From Brevundimonas vesicularis (GTDB taxonomy: Bacteria; Pseudomonadota; Alphaproteobacteria; Caulobacterales; Caulobacteraceae): a DNA stretch of 64,000 bases. The stretch lies in assembly GCF_027886425.1 (NCBI RefSeq), contig NZ_CP115671.1:372001-436000 (forward strand), read 5' to 3'. The notes beneath the pieces are model-generated. The model searched no databases. It had not been told where the DNA came from and saw nothing but the letters and a program-made list of their open reading frames with translations. How positions within the stretch are numbered: the stretch's first letter is position 1; the number at the start of each line of letters is the position of its first letter. Below are positions 18,176 to 29,275 of the stretch, one piece after another. The position numbers and the translations under genes are program-made.

Positions 18176-18934
18176 ATGTCGGCCATGGATGATCTGAAGT
18201 GCCGTTGGGCCCGGCTGGAGCCCCATGTCACCGTCGTCGGGCCGGACGACGAGCGGCCTCGCCCCGCCGTGCTGCTTTTCCACGGCTGCGGGGGTCTGCG
18301 CGATCACCTGCCCCGCTATGCCGAGGTCGCCAAGGCGGCGGGCTGGCGCACCTTCATCATCGATTCCTACGGCCCGCGCGGCTGGGGCCGGGCCTTCACC
18401 CTGGCGGCGGTCTGCACGGGCTTGTCGTTCCGGGGCTATGAGCGGGTGGGCGACGTGCTGGCGGCGATCCGGGGCGTTTCGGCCCGCCCTGATGTCGATA
18501 CGACGAAGCTGGCCCTCGCCGGCTGGAGCCACGGCGGCTGGTCGATCATGGAGATGATGAGCGGCGCGCCGACGCCCGGCGCCTTCGGCGTGACCGATCC
18601 CGCCAAGGCCGACCTGTCAGGGATCAAGGCCGTCTGGCTGGCCTATCCCTATGTCGGGCCGTTCGCCTTCAATCGGTTGAAGCCCTGGCGGCATTGCCCG
18701 CGCGTTCTGGCCGTCACCTGCAAGCGCGACCACCTGACGACTGTGCGCAACGCCGAACAGGTCAACGCCATGATCCGCAACTGCGGCTCCCAGGTCGAAA
18801 GCTGGATCGCCGGGGGCACCCACGCCTTCGACGAACCCACCAACAATGGCCCCATGCGCCACGATCCGAAACTGACGACCGAAGCCCTCCGCCGCTTCGG
18901 CGCCTTCCTGACCGACGCCGTGCCACACGTCTAA
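18176..18934 (+). CDS. Dienelactone hydrolase-like alpha/beta hydrolase
   Basis: A 252-residue alpha/beta hydrolase. Seen: the oxyanion strand AVLLFHGCGGLRDH, the nucleophile elbow GWSHGG, the acid residue in the CKRDHL strand and the catalytic histidine in GGTHAFDEP, in the order of the dienelactone-hydrolase family. There is no signal peptide, so it is cytosolic. The substrate is unknown. A second ATG three codons in (18185) is an equally good start. It has no operon partner beyond co-direction with alkB. Confidence 0.8.
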   Translation: MSAMDDLKCRWARLEPHVTVVGPDDERPRPAVLLFHGCGGLRDHLPRYAEVAKAAGWRTFIIDSYGPRGWGRAFTLAAVCTGLSFRGYERVGDVLAAIRGVSARPDVDTTKLALAGWSHGGWSIMEMMSGAPTPGAFGVTDPAKADLSGIKAVWLAYPYVGPFAFNRLKPWRHCPRVLAVTCKRDHLTTVRNAEQVNAMIRNCGSQVESWIAGGTHAFDEPTNNGPMRHDPKLTTEALRRFGAFLTDAVPHV

Positions 18935-18975
18935 AAAAGAAAACTGACCCGCGGTCTTGACGGGCGATCCATCAC

Positions 18976-18992
18976 GTAACAATTGCAGTTAC
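18976..18992 (+). promoter_or_regulatory. Dyad operator overlapping the rrf2 promoter and abutting its start codon
   Basis: GTAAC and GTTAC form a perfect 5-bp dyad around seven bases, ending one base before the rrf2 ATG. TTGACG at 18957-18962 is a good -35 box, and a 17-base spacer puts the -10 region inside the dyad. Bound Rrf2 protein would block its own promoter. Confidence 0.55.
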
Positions 18993-19472
18993 ATGAAAAG
19001 GGATTCCCGCCTGTCCAACATTCTCCACGCCCTGCTGCACATGGCCGAGCATGAGACACGCACCGGCTCGCCAATGACCTCGGACCAGCTGGCGGTCTGT
19101 CTTTCGACCAATCCGGTGGTGGTGCGCCGAACCATGGCCGGCCTGCGCGAGCAGGGATTGGTGGCGTCGGAAAAGGGGCATGGCGGCGGCTGGCGTCTCT
19201 CGCGACCGCTGGATCAGGTCACGCTGGGCCAGGTGAACACGGCCCTCGGCGGCGCGGATCTGTTTCCGGCCGCTCCGCCTGTCGATGCCGACGGCTGCCT
19301 GGTCGAGGCGGCGGTCAACGACGCCCTGGCCGAGACCTACGCCGCCGCCCGCGCCCTGCTGATCGCGCGCCTGAACGACATAACCCTGGCCGATCTGGCG
19401 GCGGATTTCTCGCGCCGCATGGCCGAACATCCCAAGAGAGACCTCCTGCATGCCCACGCCCGAAAGTCCTGA
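18993..19472 (+). CDS. Rrf2 family transcriptional regulator
   Basis: A 159-residue winged-helix repressor of the Rrf2 family (MKRDSRLSNILHALLHMAE ... VVVRRTMAGLREQGLVASEKGHGGGWRL). It has only two cysteines (C36 and C102) and lacks the three clustered cysteines that bind Fe-S in IscR, so it resembles the YwnA/CymR-like, thiol-sensing branch (inference). ATG 18993 directly follows a dyad operator. It overlaps the downstream flavoprotein gene by 23 bases and probably controls it and itself. Confidence 0.9.
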   Translation: MKRDSRLSNILHALLHMAEHETRTGSPMTSDQLAVCLSTNPVVVRRTMAGLREQGLVASEKGHGGGWRLSRPLDQVTLGQVNTALGGADLFPAAPPVDADGCLVEAAVNDALAETYAAARALLIARLNDITLADLAADFSRRMAEHPKRDLLHAHARKS

Positions 19473-20391
19473 CGTCATGCCGCACGACGCCCTGATCATC
19501 GGCGGCTCCTATGCCGGCCTGTCCGCAGCCATGCAGCTGGTCCGCGCGCGCCGCCGCGTTCTTGTTATCGACGACGGCCGGCCGCGCAATCGGTTCGCCG
19601 CTCGCGCCCATGGCGTTCTGACGAATGACGGAAAGCCCGGCGCTGAGATCACGGCGTCCGCCCGGTCTCAGGTCGCGGCCTATCCGACCGCCGCCTTCCG
19701 CATGGCGGAGGCGGTCGAGGTCGAACGGATCGATGGCGGTTTCTCGGTCGCCTTCGCTGACGGCACACGGACAAGCGGTCGCCGGCTGCTGCTGTCGCAC
19801 GGAGTCGAGGACGTGCTGGTCGACATCCCGGGGGTGAAGGAACGCTGGGGCCGCACCGCCCTGCACTGTCCCTGGTGCCACGGCTATGAGATCGGCGGCG
19901 GTCCCATCGGCGTGCTGGGGCGCGGCGATCACGCGGTCCCGTATGCGGCGACGGTCGCCGAATGGGGCCAGGTCACTCTGTTCATGGATCTCGACGTGGG
20001 CCTGTCGCCCGAGGACGCCCATCTGCTGGATCGACGCGGGGTCACCATCGAGGCCACGCCCATCGCGCGGCTGGAGGGCGAGGCGCCGGACCTGAGCGGC
20101 GCGCGGCTGACCGACGGACGGTTCGTCGGCCTGAAGGCTATCTTCGTCGGCGCCAATGTGCGCGTCGCCAGCCCCTTCGCCGAGCGGCTGGGCTGCGAGA
20201 TGACCGACACCCCGATGGGGCGAGTGATCAAGGTGGACGCCATGCAGCAGACGACCCAGCCGGGCGTCTTCGCCGCCGGCGACTTGGCGCGCGCCGCCTC
20301 CAACATCACCCTGGCGACCTCGGATGGCATGATCGCCGCCCACGCCCTGTTCAGGTCCCTGGTCGAGGAAGAGACGGCGGTCGCCGCCTAG
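19450..20391 (+). CDS. Thioredoxin-reductase-like FAD/NAD(P) oxidoreductase
   Basis: A 313-residue two-dinucleotide-domain flavoprotein. Seen: the FAD loop ALIIGGSYAGLSAAMQL, a redox-active CPWCHGYE, the NAD(P) loop GVLGRGDHAVP and the C-terminal FAD contact GVFAAGDLARAASNITLA. The CPWC disulphide resembles gliotoxin-oxidase/TrxR-like enzymes rather than classical TrxB (CATC). It forms a two-gene operon with the Rrf2 regulator, suggesting a role in thiol or electrophile stress. It overlaps the convergent OsmC gene by four bases. Confidence 0.88.
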   Translation: MPTPESPDVMPHDALIIGGSYAGLSAAMQLVRARRRVLVIDDGRPRNRFAARAHGVLTNDGKPGAEITASARSQVAAYPTAAFRMAEAVEVERIDGGFSVAFADGTRTSGRRLLLSHGVEDVLVDIPGVKERWGRTALHCPWCHGYEIGGGPIGVLGRGDHAVPYAATVAEWGQVTLFMDLDVGLSPEDAHLLDRRGVTIEATPIARLEGEAPDLSGARLTDGRFVGLKAIFVGANVRVASPFAERLGCEMTDTPMGRVIKVDAMQQTTQPGVFAAGDLARAASNITLATSDGMIAAHALFRSLVEEETAVAA

Positions 20392-20852
20392 CCGATCATC
20401 GCCTCGACCGTGATGGTCGCGCGGACCGAATGGGCCATTTCGCAATGGTCGTGGGCCTGGTGGTGCAGGGCGTCGATCTCGGCTTGATCGGGTTCTCGGC
20501 CGGTGAAGCTGGTGAAGGGGCGCAGCGTCACCTCGGCGAGGTAGCGCTTGCCGTTTTCGTCCTTGCCCATCTTTCCCGACGCCTCGTCGATATAGGTGTC
20601 GACCACCAGGCCGGCGTTGGCGGCGAAGGCCAGGAACCACAGCATGTGACAGCTGGACAGAGAGGCGATCATCGCCTCTTCCGGATCGACGCCGGCCGGA
20701 TCGGACATCGGCATAGGCACGCTGGAGGGCGCCGACGACCCCGGCACCACCGCCCCGCCGTCGAAGCTCCAGGAATGGGCCCGGCTGTAGCGCTTGTCCA
20801 GAAAGGGTTGGTCGCCGCGGTTCCAGACGACCTTGGCTTCATAGACCCCCAT
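20388..20852 (-). CDS. OsmC family protein
   Basis: A 154-residue OsmC/Ohr-fold protein. The motif GVDPEEAMIASLSSCHMLWFLAFAANAG contains the conserved glutamate and a cysteine; the second cysteine (HDHCEMAHSV) is near the C terminus. Such proteins are usually thiol peroxidases, or act on small thiol substrates. Its ATG overlaps the trpS stop by one base, so it is co-transcribed with trpS. It is convergent with the CPWC flavoprotein, another thiol-redox gene. A separate Ohr proper is at 47152. Confidence 0.88.
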   Translation of the reverse strand: MGVYEAKVVWNRGDQPFLDKRYSRAHSWSFDGGAVVPGSSAPSSVPMPMSDPAGVDPEEAMIASLSSCHMLWFLAFAANAGLVVDTYIDEASGKMGKDENGKRYLAEVTLRPFTSFTGREPDQAEIDALHHQAHDHCEMAHSVRATITVEAMIG

Positions 20853-21895
20853 TACGCCCTCCAGAAGCCGACGATCTTCTTGACCTCGTCCACCAGAGGA
20901 TCAGCGACCTCGGCGGCGCGCTCGGCCCCAGCCTTCAGCACGCGATCGATCTCGGCCGGATCGTCCATCAGGCGGCGCATCTCGGCCGTCACGGGCGCCA
21001 GCGACGACACCGCCAGATCCGCCAACGCCGGCTTGAAGGCGCCGAAGCCCTGGCCGCCGAACTGTGCGATCACCTGTTCGCGGGTCAGGCCCGCCAACGC
21101 CGCATAGATGGCGACTAGATTCTTGGCCTCGGGCCGTTCGTTCAGGCCGTCCAGGGTTTCCGGCAACGGCTCGGGATCGGTCTTGGCCTTCTTGATCTTG
21201 GAAGCGATCGTGTCGGCGTCGTCGGTCAGGTTGATGCGGCTGTTGTCGGACGGATCCGACTTGGACATCTTGGCCGCCCCGTCGCGCAGGGACATGACGC
21301 GGGTCGCCGGTCCCTGGATGATCGGCTCGGGTACGGGGAAGAAGCCGGGAACGCCGAAGTCGTTGTTGAACTTGGCGGCGATGTCGCGGGTCAGCTCCAG
21401 ATGCTGCTTCTGGTCCTCGCCGACCGGCACCTCGGTGGCCTTGTACAGCAGGATGTCGGCCGCCTGGAGCACGGGATAGGTATAGAGACCGACCGAGGAG
21501 CGTTCCTTGTGCTTGCCCGACTTCTCCTTGAACTGGGTCATCCGGTCGAGCCAGCCGAGGCGGGCGACGCAGTTGAAGATCCAGGCCAGTTCCGCATGCG
21601 CGCGCACGGCCGACTGCGGGAAGATGATCGCCTTTTCCGGATCCAGGCCCGAGGCCAGATAGGCGGCGGCGATCTCGCGCGTCTGGGCGGTCAGTTTGGC
21701 CGGATCCTGCCACACGGTGATGGCGTGCATGTCGGCGACGAAGACATAGACCGGCGCGCCCTGGTCTTGCAGTTCCACGAACCGCTTCAGGGCGCCGAGG
21801 TAGTTGCCCAGGTGCAGCGCGCCTGAGGCTTGGATGCCGGACAGGATGCGGCGAGGGCCGTCATAGGTCGCAACGGCGGGGGTTTGGTCGGTCAT
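20852..21895 (-). CDS. trpS: Tryptophanyl-tRNA synthetase
   Basis: A 347-residue class I synthetase. Seen: the HIGH-equivalent SGALHLGNYLGAL, ADMHAIT, the specificity region YPVLQAADILLY, GEDQKQHLELTRDIA and the KMSKS loop (AAKMSKSDPSD). ATG 21895 gives MTDQTPAV; the frame extends 25 codons further but that stretch is proline-rich and unlike the family. The gene is followed without gap by an OsmC gene. Confidence 0.96.
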   Translation of the reverse strand: MTDQTPAVATYDGPRRILSGIQASGALHLGNYLGALKRFVELQDQGAPVYVFVADMHAITVWQDPAKLTAQTREIAAAYLASGLDPEKAIIFPQSAVRAHAELAWIFNCVARLGWLDRMTQFKEKSGKHKERSSVGLYTYPVLQAADILLYKATEVPVGEDQKQHLELTRDIAAKFNNDFGVPGFFPVPEPIIQGPATRVMSLRDGAAKMSKSDPSDNSRINLTDDADTIASKIKKAKTDPEPLPETLDGLNERPEAKNLVAIYAALAGLTREQVIAQFGGQGFGAFKPALADLAVSSLAPVTAEMRRLMDDPAEIDRVLKAGAERAAEVADPLVDEVKKIVGFWRA

Positions 21896-22020
21896 GGGAT
21901 CGGGTCTCGGAAGGTCGAAAGGCAGGCGTGGCGAGGCAGGTGGCGGCTCAGCCGCGCCATCGCAGGTCATGGATCAGGCCCGAGGTCGTCATGGCCTCGC
22001 GCTTATCGGTTCGCCGCCTG

Positions 22021-23616
22021 TCAGTCCAGACCGGAGGCCGCGCCGCCGCCGGGCTCGCGCTTCAGCGTGGCCTTCAGTTCCAAGATCGTGACGGCCCGGA
22101 ACGCCAGCAGGCAGAAGCCGTAAAGCCCTGCTCCGGCGCCGCAGACCACCAGGACGGCGATTTCCTTGGCCAGGAACAGGCGAGCCAGCTGCGGATAGAA
22201 GACGTCGGCGGCGAACAGCAGGGCGGCCATCATGGCGCTGGCGGCGATCACGCGGGCGATGCGCGACAAAAAGGCCGGCGACGGCCGCCAGCTGTTCTCG
22301 CGGATCAGGACCCCGCCCAAAAGGGCGACATTCACCCAGGCCGAGGTGCTGGTGGCGATGGCCAGGCCCAGCACCCCGTCCCAACCTTGACGGCGGAACC
22401 AGAAGAACAGGGCCGAGCCCAGGATGACGGTGATGACCACGCTGGCCACGGCGAAGATCATCGGACGGCGCGTGTCTTGGCGCGCGAAGAAGGGCGGGGT
22501 CAGAACCTTGGCCAGGACGAAGGCCGGCACGCCCCAGGCGAACTGACGCAAAACGTCGGCTGTGCGGGCGGCGTCGGCCGAGGTGAAGGCGCCGCGCGTT
22601 ACGGTCGCGTCGATGATGAAGAAGGGAATGACGAACAGGGCAACCGCCGCCGGCAGGGTGAAGGCCATCGCCAGATTGATGCCGTCGTCCAGCGTCTTCT
22701 GCCCGCCCTCGTGATCCCCATCGACAAACGCCTTGGTCAGGCGCGGCACCAGGGCCAGGCCGATAGCGACGCCCACCAGGCCCAGCGGCAGTTGATACAG
22801 CCGGTCGGCGTTATACAGCACCGAACGCGCGCCCTCGTCCGACCCGGTCAGGAACTGCGACACCAGAGAGTTGATCTGCAGCGCCCCGCCCGCCAGGGCG
22901 CCGGGCACGGCGAGCGCCAGGGTGTGACGCACATTCGGCGTGATGCGCGGCAGGCCGATCTTGAGCCGCACGCCCAGACGCCGCACGCCCCACCACAGCA
23001 GAGCGGCCTGGATCAGGCCCGACACCGTCACCGCCGTCGTCACCATAAGCAGCACCGTCTCCTGCGGGATCGGCAGGATCAGCGGCGGCATCAGGGCGGC
23101 CAGGGTGCACAGGTTCAGAAATACCGGCACGGCCGCCGACAGGGCGAACCGACCGCCGGTGTTCAACACGCCCGACAGCAGCGAGGCCACGGTCATACAG
23201 GCCAGATAGGGCATGGCCAGTTGGGTCGCGATCACGGCGGCGCGCAACACCTCAGGCTGGCCCTGATAGGCCGACAGCAGCCACGGCATGATCCACGGCA
23301 TCACGACCTGCAGCAGGATGCAGAAGCCGGCGACCACGGCCAGCATGAAGCTGAGCGCCTCGGACGCCGTGACGGCGGCCGCTTCCTCGCCCTCGCGCGC
23401 CCGAACCCCGCCATAGACCGGCACGAAGGCCTGGGCGAAGGCGCCCTCGGCGAACAGGCGGCGGAACATGTTGGGCAGCATCAACGCCGTGGTGAAGGCG
23501 TCCATCATCGGTCCCTGGCCGAAGCGCGCCGCCAGCGCCATGTCGCGCACGAAGCCGAGAATTCGACTGCCCAGCGTCAGGGTCGACTGCACCAAGGTGT
23601 TTCGGGCGAGGCTCAT
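22021..23616 (-). CDS. murJ: Lipid II flippase MurJ (MviN)
   Basis: A 531-residue integral membrane protein of the MOP superfamily with about 14 hydrophobic segments. It moves lipid II across the inner membrane for peptidoglycan synthesis. The N-terminal NTLVQSTLTLGSRILGFVRD, FRRLFAEGAFAQAFVPVY and RPMIFAVASVVITVILG match the family. It lies between glnD and trpS on the same strand; the glnD-murJ-trpS order is common in alphaproteobacteria. The start ATG 23616 yields the standard MSLARNT opening. Confidence 0.94.
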   Translation of the reverse strand: MSLARNTLVQSTLTLGSRILGFVRDMALAARFGQGPMMDAFTTALMLPNMFRRLFAEGAFAQAFVPVYGGVRAREGEEAAAVTASEALSFMLAVVAGFCILLQVVMPWIMPWLLSAYQGQPEVLRAAVIATQLAMPYLACMTVASLLSGVLNTGGRFALSAAVPVFLNLCTLAALMPPLILPIPQETVLLMVTTAVTVSGLIQAALLWWGVRRLGVRLKIGLPRITPNVRHTLALAVPGALAGGALQINSLVSQFLTGSDEGARSVLYNADRLYQLPLGLVGVAIGLALVPRLTKAFVDGDHEGGQKTLDDGINLAMAFTLPAAVALFVIPFFIIDATVTRGAFTSADAARTADVLRQFAWGVPAFVLAKVLTPPFFARQDTRRPMIFAVASVVITVILGSALFFWFRRQGWDGVLGLAIATSTSAWVNVALLGGVLIRENSWRPSPAFLSRIARVIAASAMMAALLFAADVFYPQLARLFLAKEIAVLVVCGAGAGLYGFCLLAFRAVTILELKATLKREPGGGAASGLD

Positions 23617-23652
23617 GCGGACATTCGACAGGGCGCGGAGGAAGGTTGTCGC

Positions 23653-26358
23653 TTAGCGCGCTTGTTCGCCGGGCGATACGGGCTTTGCGCGCGGGCTGCG
23701 GCGGCCCAGGTCGGAGACGTCGCGCGCGCTGGCGCGGGCCGAGGCGACCTTGCGTCCGGCGGGCGCGGGCGCGCGGCTGTCCAGCACGCCCTCAAGCGCG
23801 GTGCGCAGTTCGGCGATCCGCTGTTCCGAGGTGATCTTCCGCCCCTTGCGATCCACGACGTAGAAACTGTCCACCGCCCGCTCGCCATAGCTGGCGACAT
23901 GGGCGGAGCGGATGCTCAGGCCTTCGTCGTTGAACACGCGCGACAGGTCCGCCAGCAGGCCAGGCCGGTCGGCGCAGGACACCTCGACCACGGTGGCGAC
24001 CTCGCTGGCGTGGTGATCGACCATGACGACGGGTCGGACTTCGAAGGCCGCCTTGCGCGCATTGCCGGTCGGATCGGGCGCCTGGCCGATGCGGCCCTCG
24101 CCCCGCGCGGCCTGTTCCAGCGCCTCGACCAAAGCCCTCAGGCGACGCGGCTCGGCCTGGCCATAGGGCAGGCCCGCTCCGTCCTGAACACGAAACACGT
24201 CCAGAACGACGCCGTCCTCGGTCGCCACGCGGGCGTCGGTCACGTCGGCCCCAAGCGCGGCCATGGTCTGGGCCAGATCGGCGAACAGGCCCGGCCGGTC
24301 GGCCGCTGCGATGGAGATTTCGGTGGTCTGCACTGTCAGCCCCTGCACCGGCGCGGTTGGGGCGCTCTCGGCGGCCGCGCCCGTCTCGCGCGCTCGCTGG
24401 ACCAGGGCCGGGTGCGCCGCCAGCGGATCCTCGCGCGTGACGTCCTCGCCACGGAACAGGGCGGCGACCTGGTTGTAGAGGGTCCGCATCAGCTGACCCT
24501 TCCAGCCGTTCCACACCCCCGGCCCCACGGCCCGAATATCGGCCACGGTCAGAACCAGCAGCATCCGCAGTCGCTCGGGGTCGCCGACCAGTTCGGCGAA
24601 GGCGCGGATGGTCGCGGGGTCCGACAGGTCGCGCTTCTGGGCGTAGTCCGAAAGCGCCAGATGGCTGCGCACCAGCCAGACGACCAGTTCGATCCGGCGC
24701 GGATCGACGCCCAGCCGCTCGCACGCCCGACGCGCGGCGATAGCGCCATCCTCCAGCTGCCCCCGCTCGCCGCCCTTGCCGACGTCGTGCAACAGCATGC
24801 CCAGCATCAGGGCTTCCATGTCCGAGATCAGGTGCACGATCTCGCTGGCCATGGGGTGGTCGGTCTTCAGCTTGCCGCGCGCGATGTCGTTGATGATGCC
24901 GATGGCCTGAAGCGTATGCTCGTCGACCGTATAGGCGTGGTACATGTTGAACTGGGTCTGGCCGACGATCCGCCCCCATTCGGGCAGGAACCGACCCAGC
25001 AGGCCCGTTTCGTTCATGATGGTCAGGACGCGATAGGGCCGCTGCCCGTGCGCCAAAACGTCCAGGAAGGCGCGCGTCGCCGCCGGATCGCGCCTCAGCC
25101 GGGGCGTCACCAGCGACAGCGACCGCGTCACCGCCGAAAAGGCGTCTGGATGCAGGTCCAGGTCATGCTTGTCGGCGCAGACGAAAAGGGTCAGCAGCTT
25201 GACCGGATCGGCGGCGAACACCTCCGGCCCCTCGACCGACAACCGGCCCTGATCGATCCAGAACCCCTCGACCTCCAGCCTGCGCCGGGGGGCGGGCCGG
25301 AACGGCGCCATCAGACGCGATAGGCCGTGCGCCGTCTTCTGGTGGCGCGCCTCCAGCTTGGCCGACATGGCGCGGGTCAGGGCGCCGACGTCGCGGGCCA
25401 CCAGAAAGTATCGCCGCATGAACCGCTCCACCGCCGGCTCGTCGCCGCGCCCGCGCCAGCCCATGCGTCGGGCGACCTCGGGCTGCATGTCGAACGTCAG
25501 CTTCTCTTCGGCCCGGCCCGCGATCAGATGCAGATGGATGCGGACCCGCCACAGGAAGTCGAACGCCTCGTCCGACGTCCGTCGCTCGCGCGGGGTGAAC
25601 AGTTCGTCCATCACCGTCGCGCCCAGCCGGCTTTCGGGCGCCAGGGACCTCGCGATCCAGTACAGGGTGTTCAGGTCGCGCAAGCCCCCCTTGCCGTCCT
25701 TGACGTTGGGTTCGACCTTGTAGCGGGTCGAGCCGGCCTTTTCGTGCCGGGCGGCCCGCTCCTCCAGCTTGGCGGCGATGAAGGGGCGCGGATCGGATTT
25801 CGACACCATGTCGCGAAACCGGCCGATCATCAGCTGGGCCAGCGCCTCGTCCCCCGCCAGCGGACGGGCCTCCAGCAGGGTCGTCCGCACCGTCATGTCG
25901 GTGCGCGACAGGCTCAGACACTCTTCGACCGAGCGCACCGCCGACCCGACCTTGGCCCCCAGGTCCCACAGCACATAGAGGACGAACTGGATCACCTGCT
26001 CGCCGCGCGGCGTCGCCTTGGACGATCTCAGGAACAGCAGGTCCAGATCGGAATGGGGCGCCAGCACGCCCCGGCCGTAGCCCCCGACCGCGACCAGGGC
26101 CAGCCGCTCGGCCTCGACCGGCGAGGTCGGCCACAGCGTCTGGGTCGCCACCCGCCACAGGCCGGCCAGCATCTCGTCGGCCGCGGCGGCGTACAGACGC
26201 GCCACATCGCGGCCCTTCATGCCGCCGTCCAGCTTGCGCTCCGCCCGGGCGCGGGCGGCGTCATAGGTCTCGCGCAAAACGACAGAGACCGCCGCGCGCG
26301 GGTCTTCCGCGCGGGCGGCCTCGTCAAGGCGGTCATCCAGACTGGGCGAGGCGTTCAT
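23653..26358 (-). CDS. glnD: Bifunctional uridylyltransferase / uridylyl-removing enzyme GlnD
   Basis: A 901-residue nitrogen-status sensor that uridylylates and deuridylylates PII proteins. Domains in order: a nucleotidyltransferase with VAVGGYGRGVLAPHSDLDLLFL (around residue 90), the UTase helical region, an HD hydrolase (MLLHDVGKGGERG, around 520), and two C-terminal ACT domains (EISIAADRPGLFADLAQTM and VEVSCADRPGLLADLSRVF) that bind glutamine. Start ATG 26358. It links to the large glutamate dehydrogenase at 41171 only in metabolic theme. Confidence 0.96.
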   Translation of the reverse strand: MNASPSLDDRLDEAARAEDPRAAVSVVLRETYDAARARAERKLDGGMKGRDVARLYAAAADEMLAGLWRVATQTLWPTSPVEAERLALVAVGGYGRGVLAPHSDLDLLFLRSSKATPRGEQVIQFVLYVLWDLGAKVGSAVRSVEECLSLSRTDMTVRTTLLEARPLAGDEALAQLMIGRFRDMVSKSDPRPFIAAKLEERAARHEKAGSTRYKVEPNVKDGKGGLRDLNTLYWIARSLAPESRLGATVMDELFTPRERRTSDEAFDFLWRVRIHLHLIAGRAEEKLTFDMQPEVARRMGWRGRGDEPAVERFMRRYFLVARDVGALTRAMSAKLEARHQKTAHGLSRLMAPFRPAPRRRLEVEGFWIDQGRLSVEGPEVFAADPVKLLTLFVCADKHDLDLHPDAFSAVTRSLSLVTPRLRRDPAATRAFLDVLAHGQRPYRVLTIMNETGLLGRFLPEWGRIVGQTQFNMYHAYTVDEHTLQAIGIINDIARGKLKTDHPMASEIVHLISDMEALMLGMLLHDVGKGGERGQLEDGAIAARRACERLGVDPRRIELVVWLVRSHLALSDYAQKRDLSDPATIRAFAELVGDPERLRMLLVLTVADIRAVGPGVWNGWKGQLMRTLYNQVAALFRGEDVTREDPLAAHPALVQRARETGAAAESAPTAPVQGLTVQTTEISIAAADRPGLFADLAQTMAALGADVTDARVATEDGVVLDVFRVQDGAGLPYGQAEPRRLRALVEALEQAARGEGRIGQAPDPTGNARKAAFEVRPVVMVDHHASEVATVVEVSCADRPGLLADLSRVFNDEGLSIRSAHVASYGERAVDSFYVVDRKGRKITSEQRIAELRTALEGVLDSRAPAPAGRKVASARASARDVSDLGRRSPRAKPVSPGEQAR

Positions 26359-26409
26359 GTCAACCGTCTATAGGCCGCATCCCACCGCACGTCAGTCAGG
26401 GATTGCTGA

Positions 26410-28242
<1,833 letters not shown>

Positions 28243-28475
28243 TTGAGTATCGCGAAAAGGCGCGGCCGGCATACGGGCGGCCGCTGGTCATGAAAAGGCA
28301 TGCGGGAGGCGCGCGCCTCTTACAGGCATGTGGACAGAAAGACCAGAGCGGGCGTTCGCCGCGCTGATCGCCGCCTTACCGATATTTCATCCCCGACGCC
28401 GCATCCGACGCCGCTGACGGACGACTCCTTCCCACGAGGGGCCTGACGCAGGCCTATTTCGAAGGGGAGATGACG

Positions 28476-28781
28476 ATGGGTTTGATGATCGCAGCCGCGC
28501 TTGCCGCCGCCTTGGCCGCGGGCCAGGCGCCGGACATGCATGTGGATGCCGAGGGGCTGAACATGGCCCGACCCGGCGAGGCCATGATCCTGGCCGGCCG
28601 CATCCGCGCCGCCAGCCGTGACTGGTGCGCCGTCCATCGCGCCGTCCTGACACCCGACAGCCTTGGCGACGCCAGCGTCTGTGAGCGTGAAATGAGACGC
28701 CGGGCCTATGTCGCCCTGCCCCGTCCTCAACGCATCCACTTCGTGCGCGCGGGCGGCCAGACCGCGCTCAATCGGCGCTAG
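28476..28781 (+). CDS. Small secreted protein, UrcA-like
   Basis: A 101-residue protein with a signal peptide (LMIAAALAAALAAGQA). The mature part has the pattern of short periplasmic UrcA-type proteins of Caulobacterales: an ILAGRIRAASRDWCAV segment, a second cysteine about 25 residues later (DASVCEREMRRRAYVAL), and a basic end. Function is unknown. Two ATGs compete: the one at 28470 sits on top of the GGGGAG ribosome-binding site, so 28476 is preferred. Its end overlaps the convergent acetyltransferase gene by four bases. The 230 bases upstream contain no other feature. Confidence 0.65.
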   Translation: MGLMIAAALAAALAAGQAPDMHVDAEGLNMARPGEAMILAGRIRAASRDWCAVHRAVLTPDSLGDASVCEREMRRRAYVALPRPQRIHFVRAGGQTALNRR

Positions 28782-29275
28782 AGCGGTCGCAGCATATAGC
28801 GGGCGTCGGCGCCGTAGCTGGCCAGTTTGGCCGCCATGGCCTCGGCGGGTTGCTCGACGAAACCGTGTCGCGACCAGAAGCCGACAGCGTCATTGACCGC
28901 GACCAGGGCGATGGCGGGCCAGCCGTCTTCCGTCGCCTGTTCGACCAGTCGCTCGACGATGGCGCCAGTCACGCTCCCGCCCCGCGCCTCGGGGTGCAGG
29001 GCCAGATCGTGCAGATAGATCAAATCCGGCTGAGCCGGCAGGCCCTCGATCACCGTGTTCAGCGGCGGCGCGCTCTCGGATTTCCACGGATAGGCGATCA
29101 GATAGCCCCGCGCGGCGCCGTCGCCCTCCCCCAGCACGAAACAGCCGCGCGGATACAGCGCCAGCCGGTTTTCGAAACAGGCGCGATCCTCGAAATGGTC
29201 GGGAAACGACAGCCGCGCCACCTCCACCACCGCATCGATGTCCGTAGGCCGCATGGGCCGCCATTGCAGGGTCAT
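28778..29275 (-). CDS. GNAT family N-acetyltransferase
   Basis: A 165-residue GNAT protein. The opening LQWRPMRPTDIDAVVEVA, the acetyl-CoA-binding region LHDLALHPEARGGSVTGAIVERL (with R-G-G in place of the common R-G-x-G-x-G/A loop) and the late FWSRHGF element fit the fold. The substrate is unknown. The start overlaps the stop of the DUF1178 gene by one base, so it is the last gene of the comF-grxC-nitrilase-DUF1178 operon. Confidence 0.82.
   Translation of the reverse strand: MTLQWRPMRPTDIDAVVEVARLSFPDHFEDRACFENRLALYPRGCFVLGEGDGAARGYLIAYPWKSESAPPLNTVIEGLPAQPDLIYLHDLALHPEARGGSVTGAIVERLVEQATEDGWPAIALVAVNDAVGFWSRHGFVEQPAEAMAAKLASYGADARYMLRPL

Noticed and set aside
21928..25323. Very long + strand reading frame (1131 codons) opposite murJ and glnD
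   Set aside because: It is the antisense shadow of two well-supported genes; high GC codon bias leaves few stops on the opposite strand. Composition is Gln/Arg/His/Gly-rich with no family motif.
28320..28739. 139-codon minus-strand frame opposite the small secreted gene
   Set aside because: The + strand alternative has a signal peptide, a ribosome-binding site and a paired-cysteine pattern; the minus frame has none.
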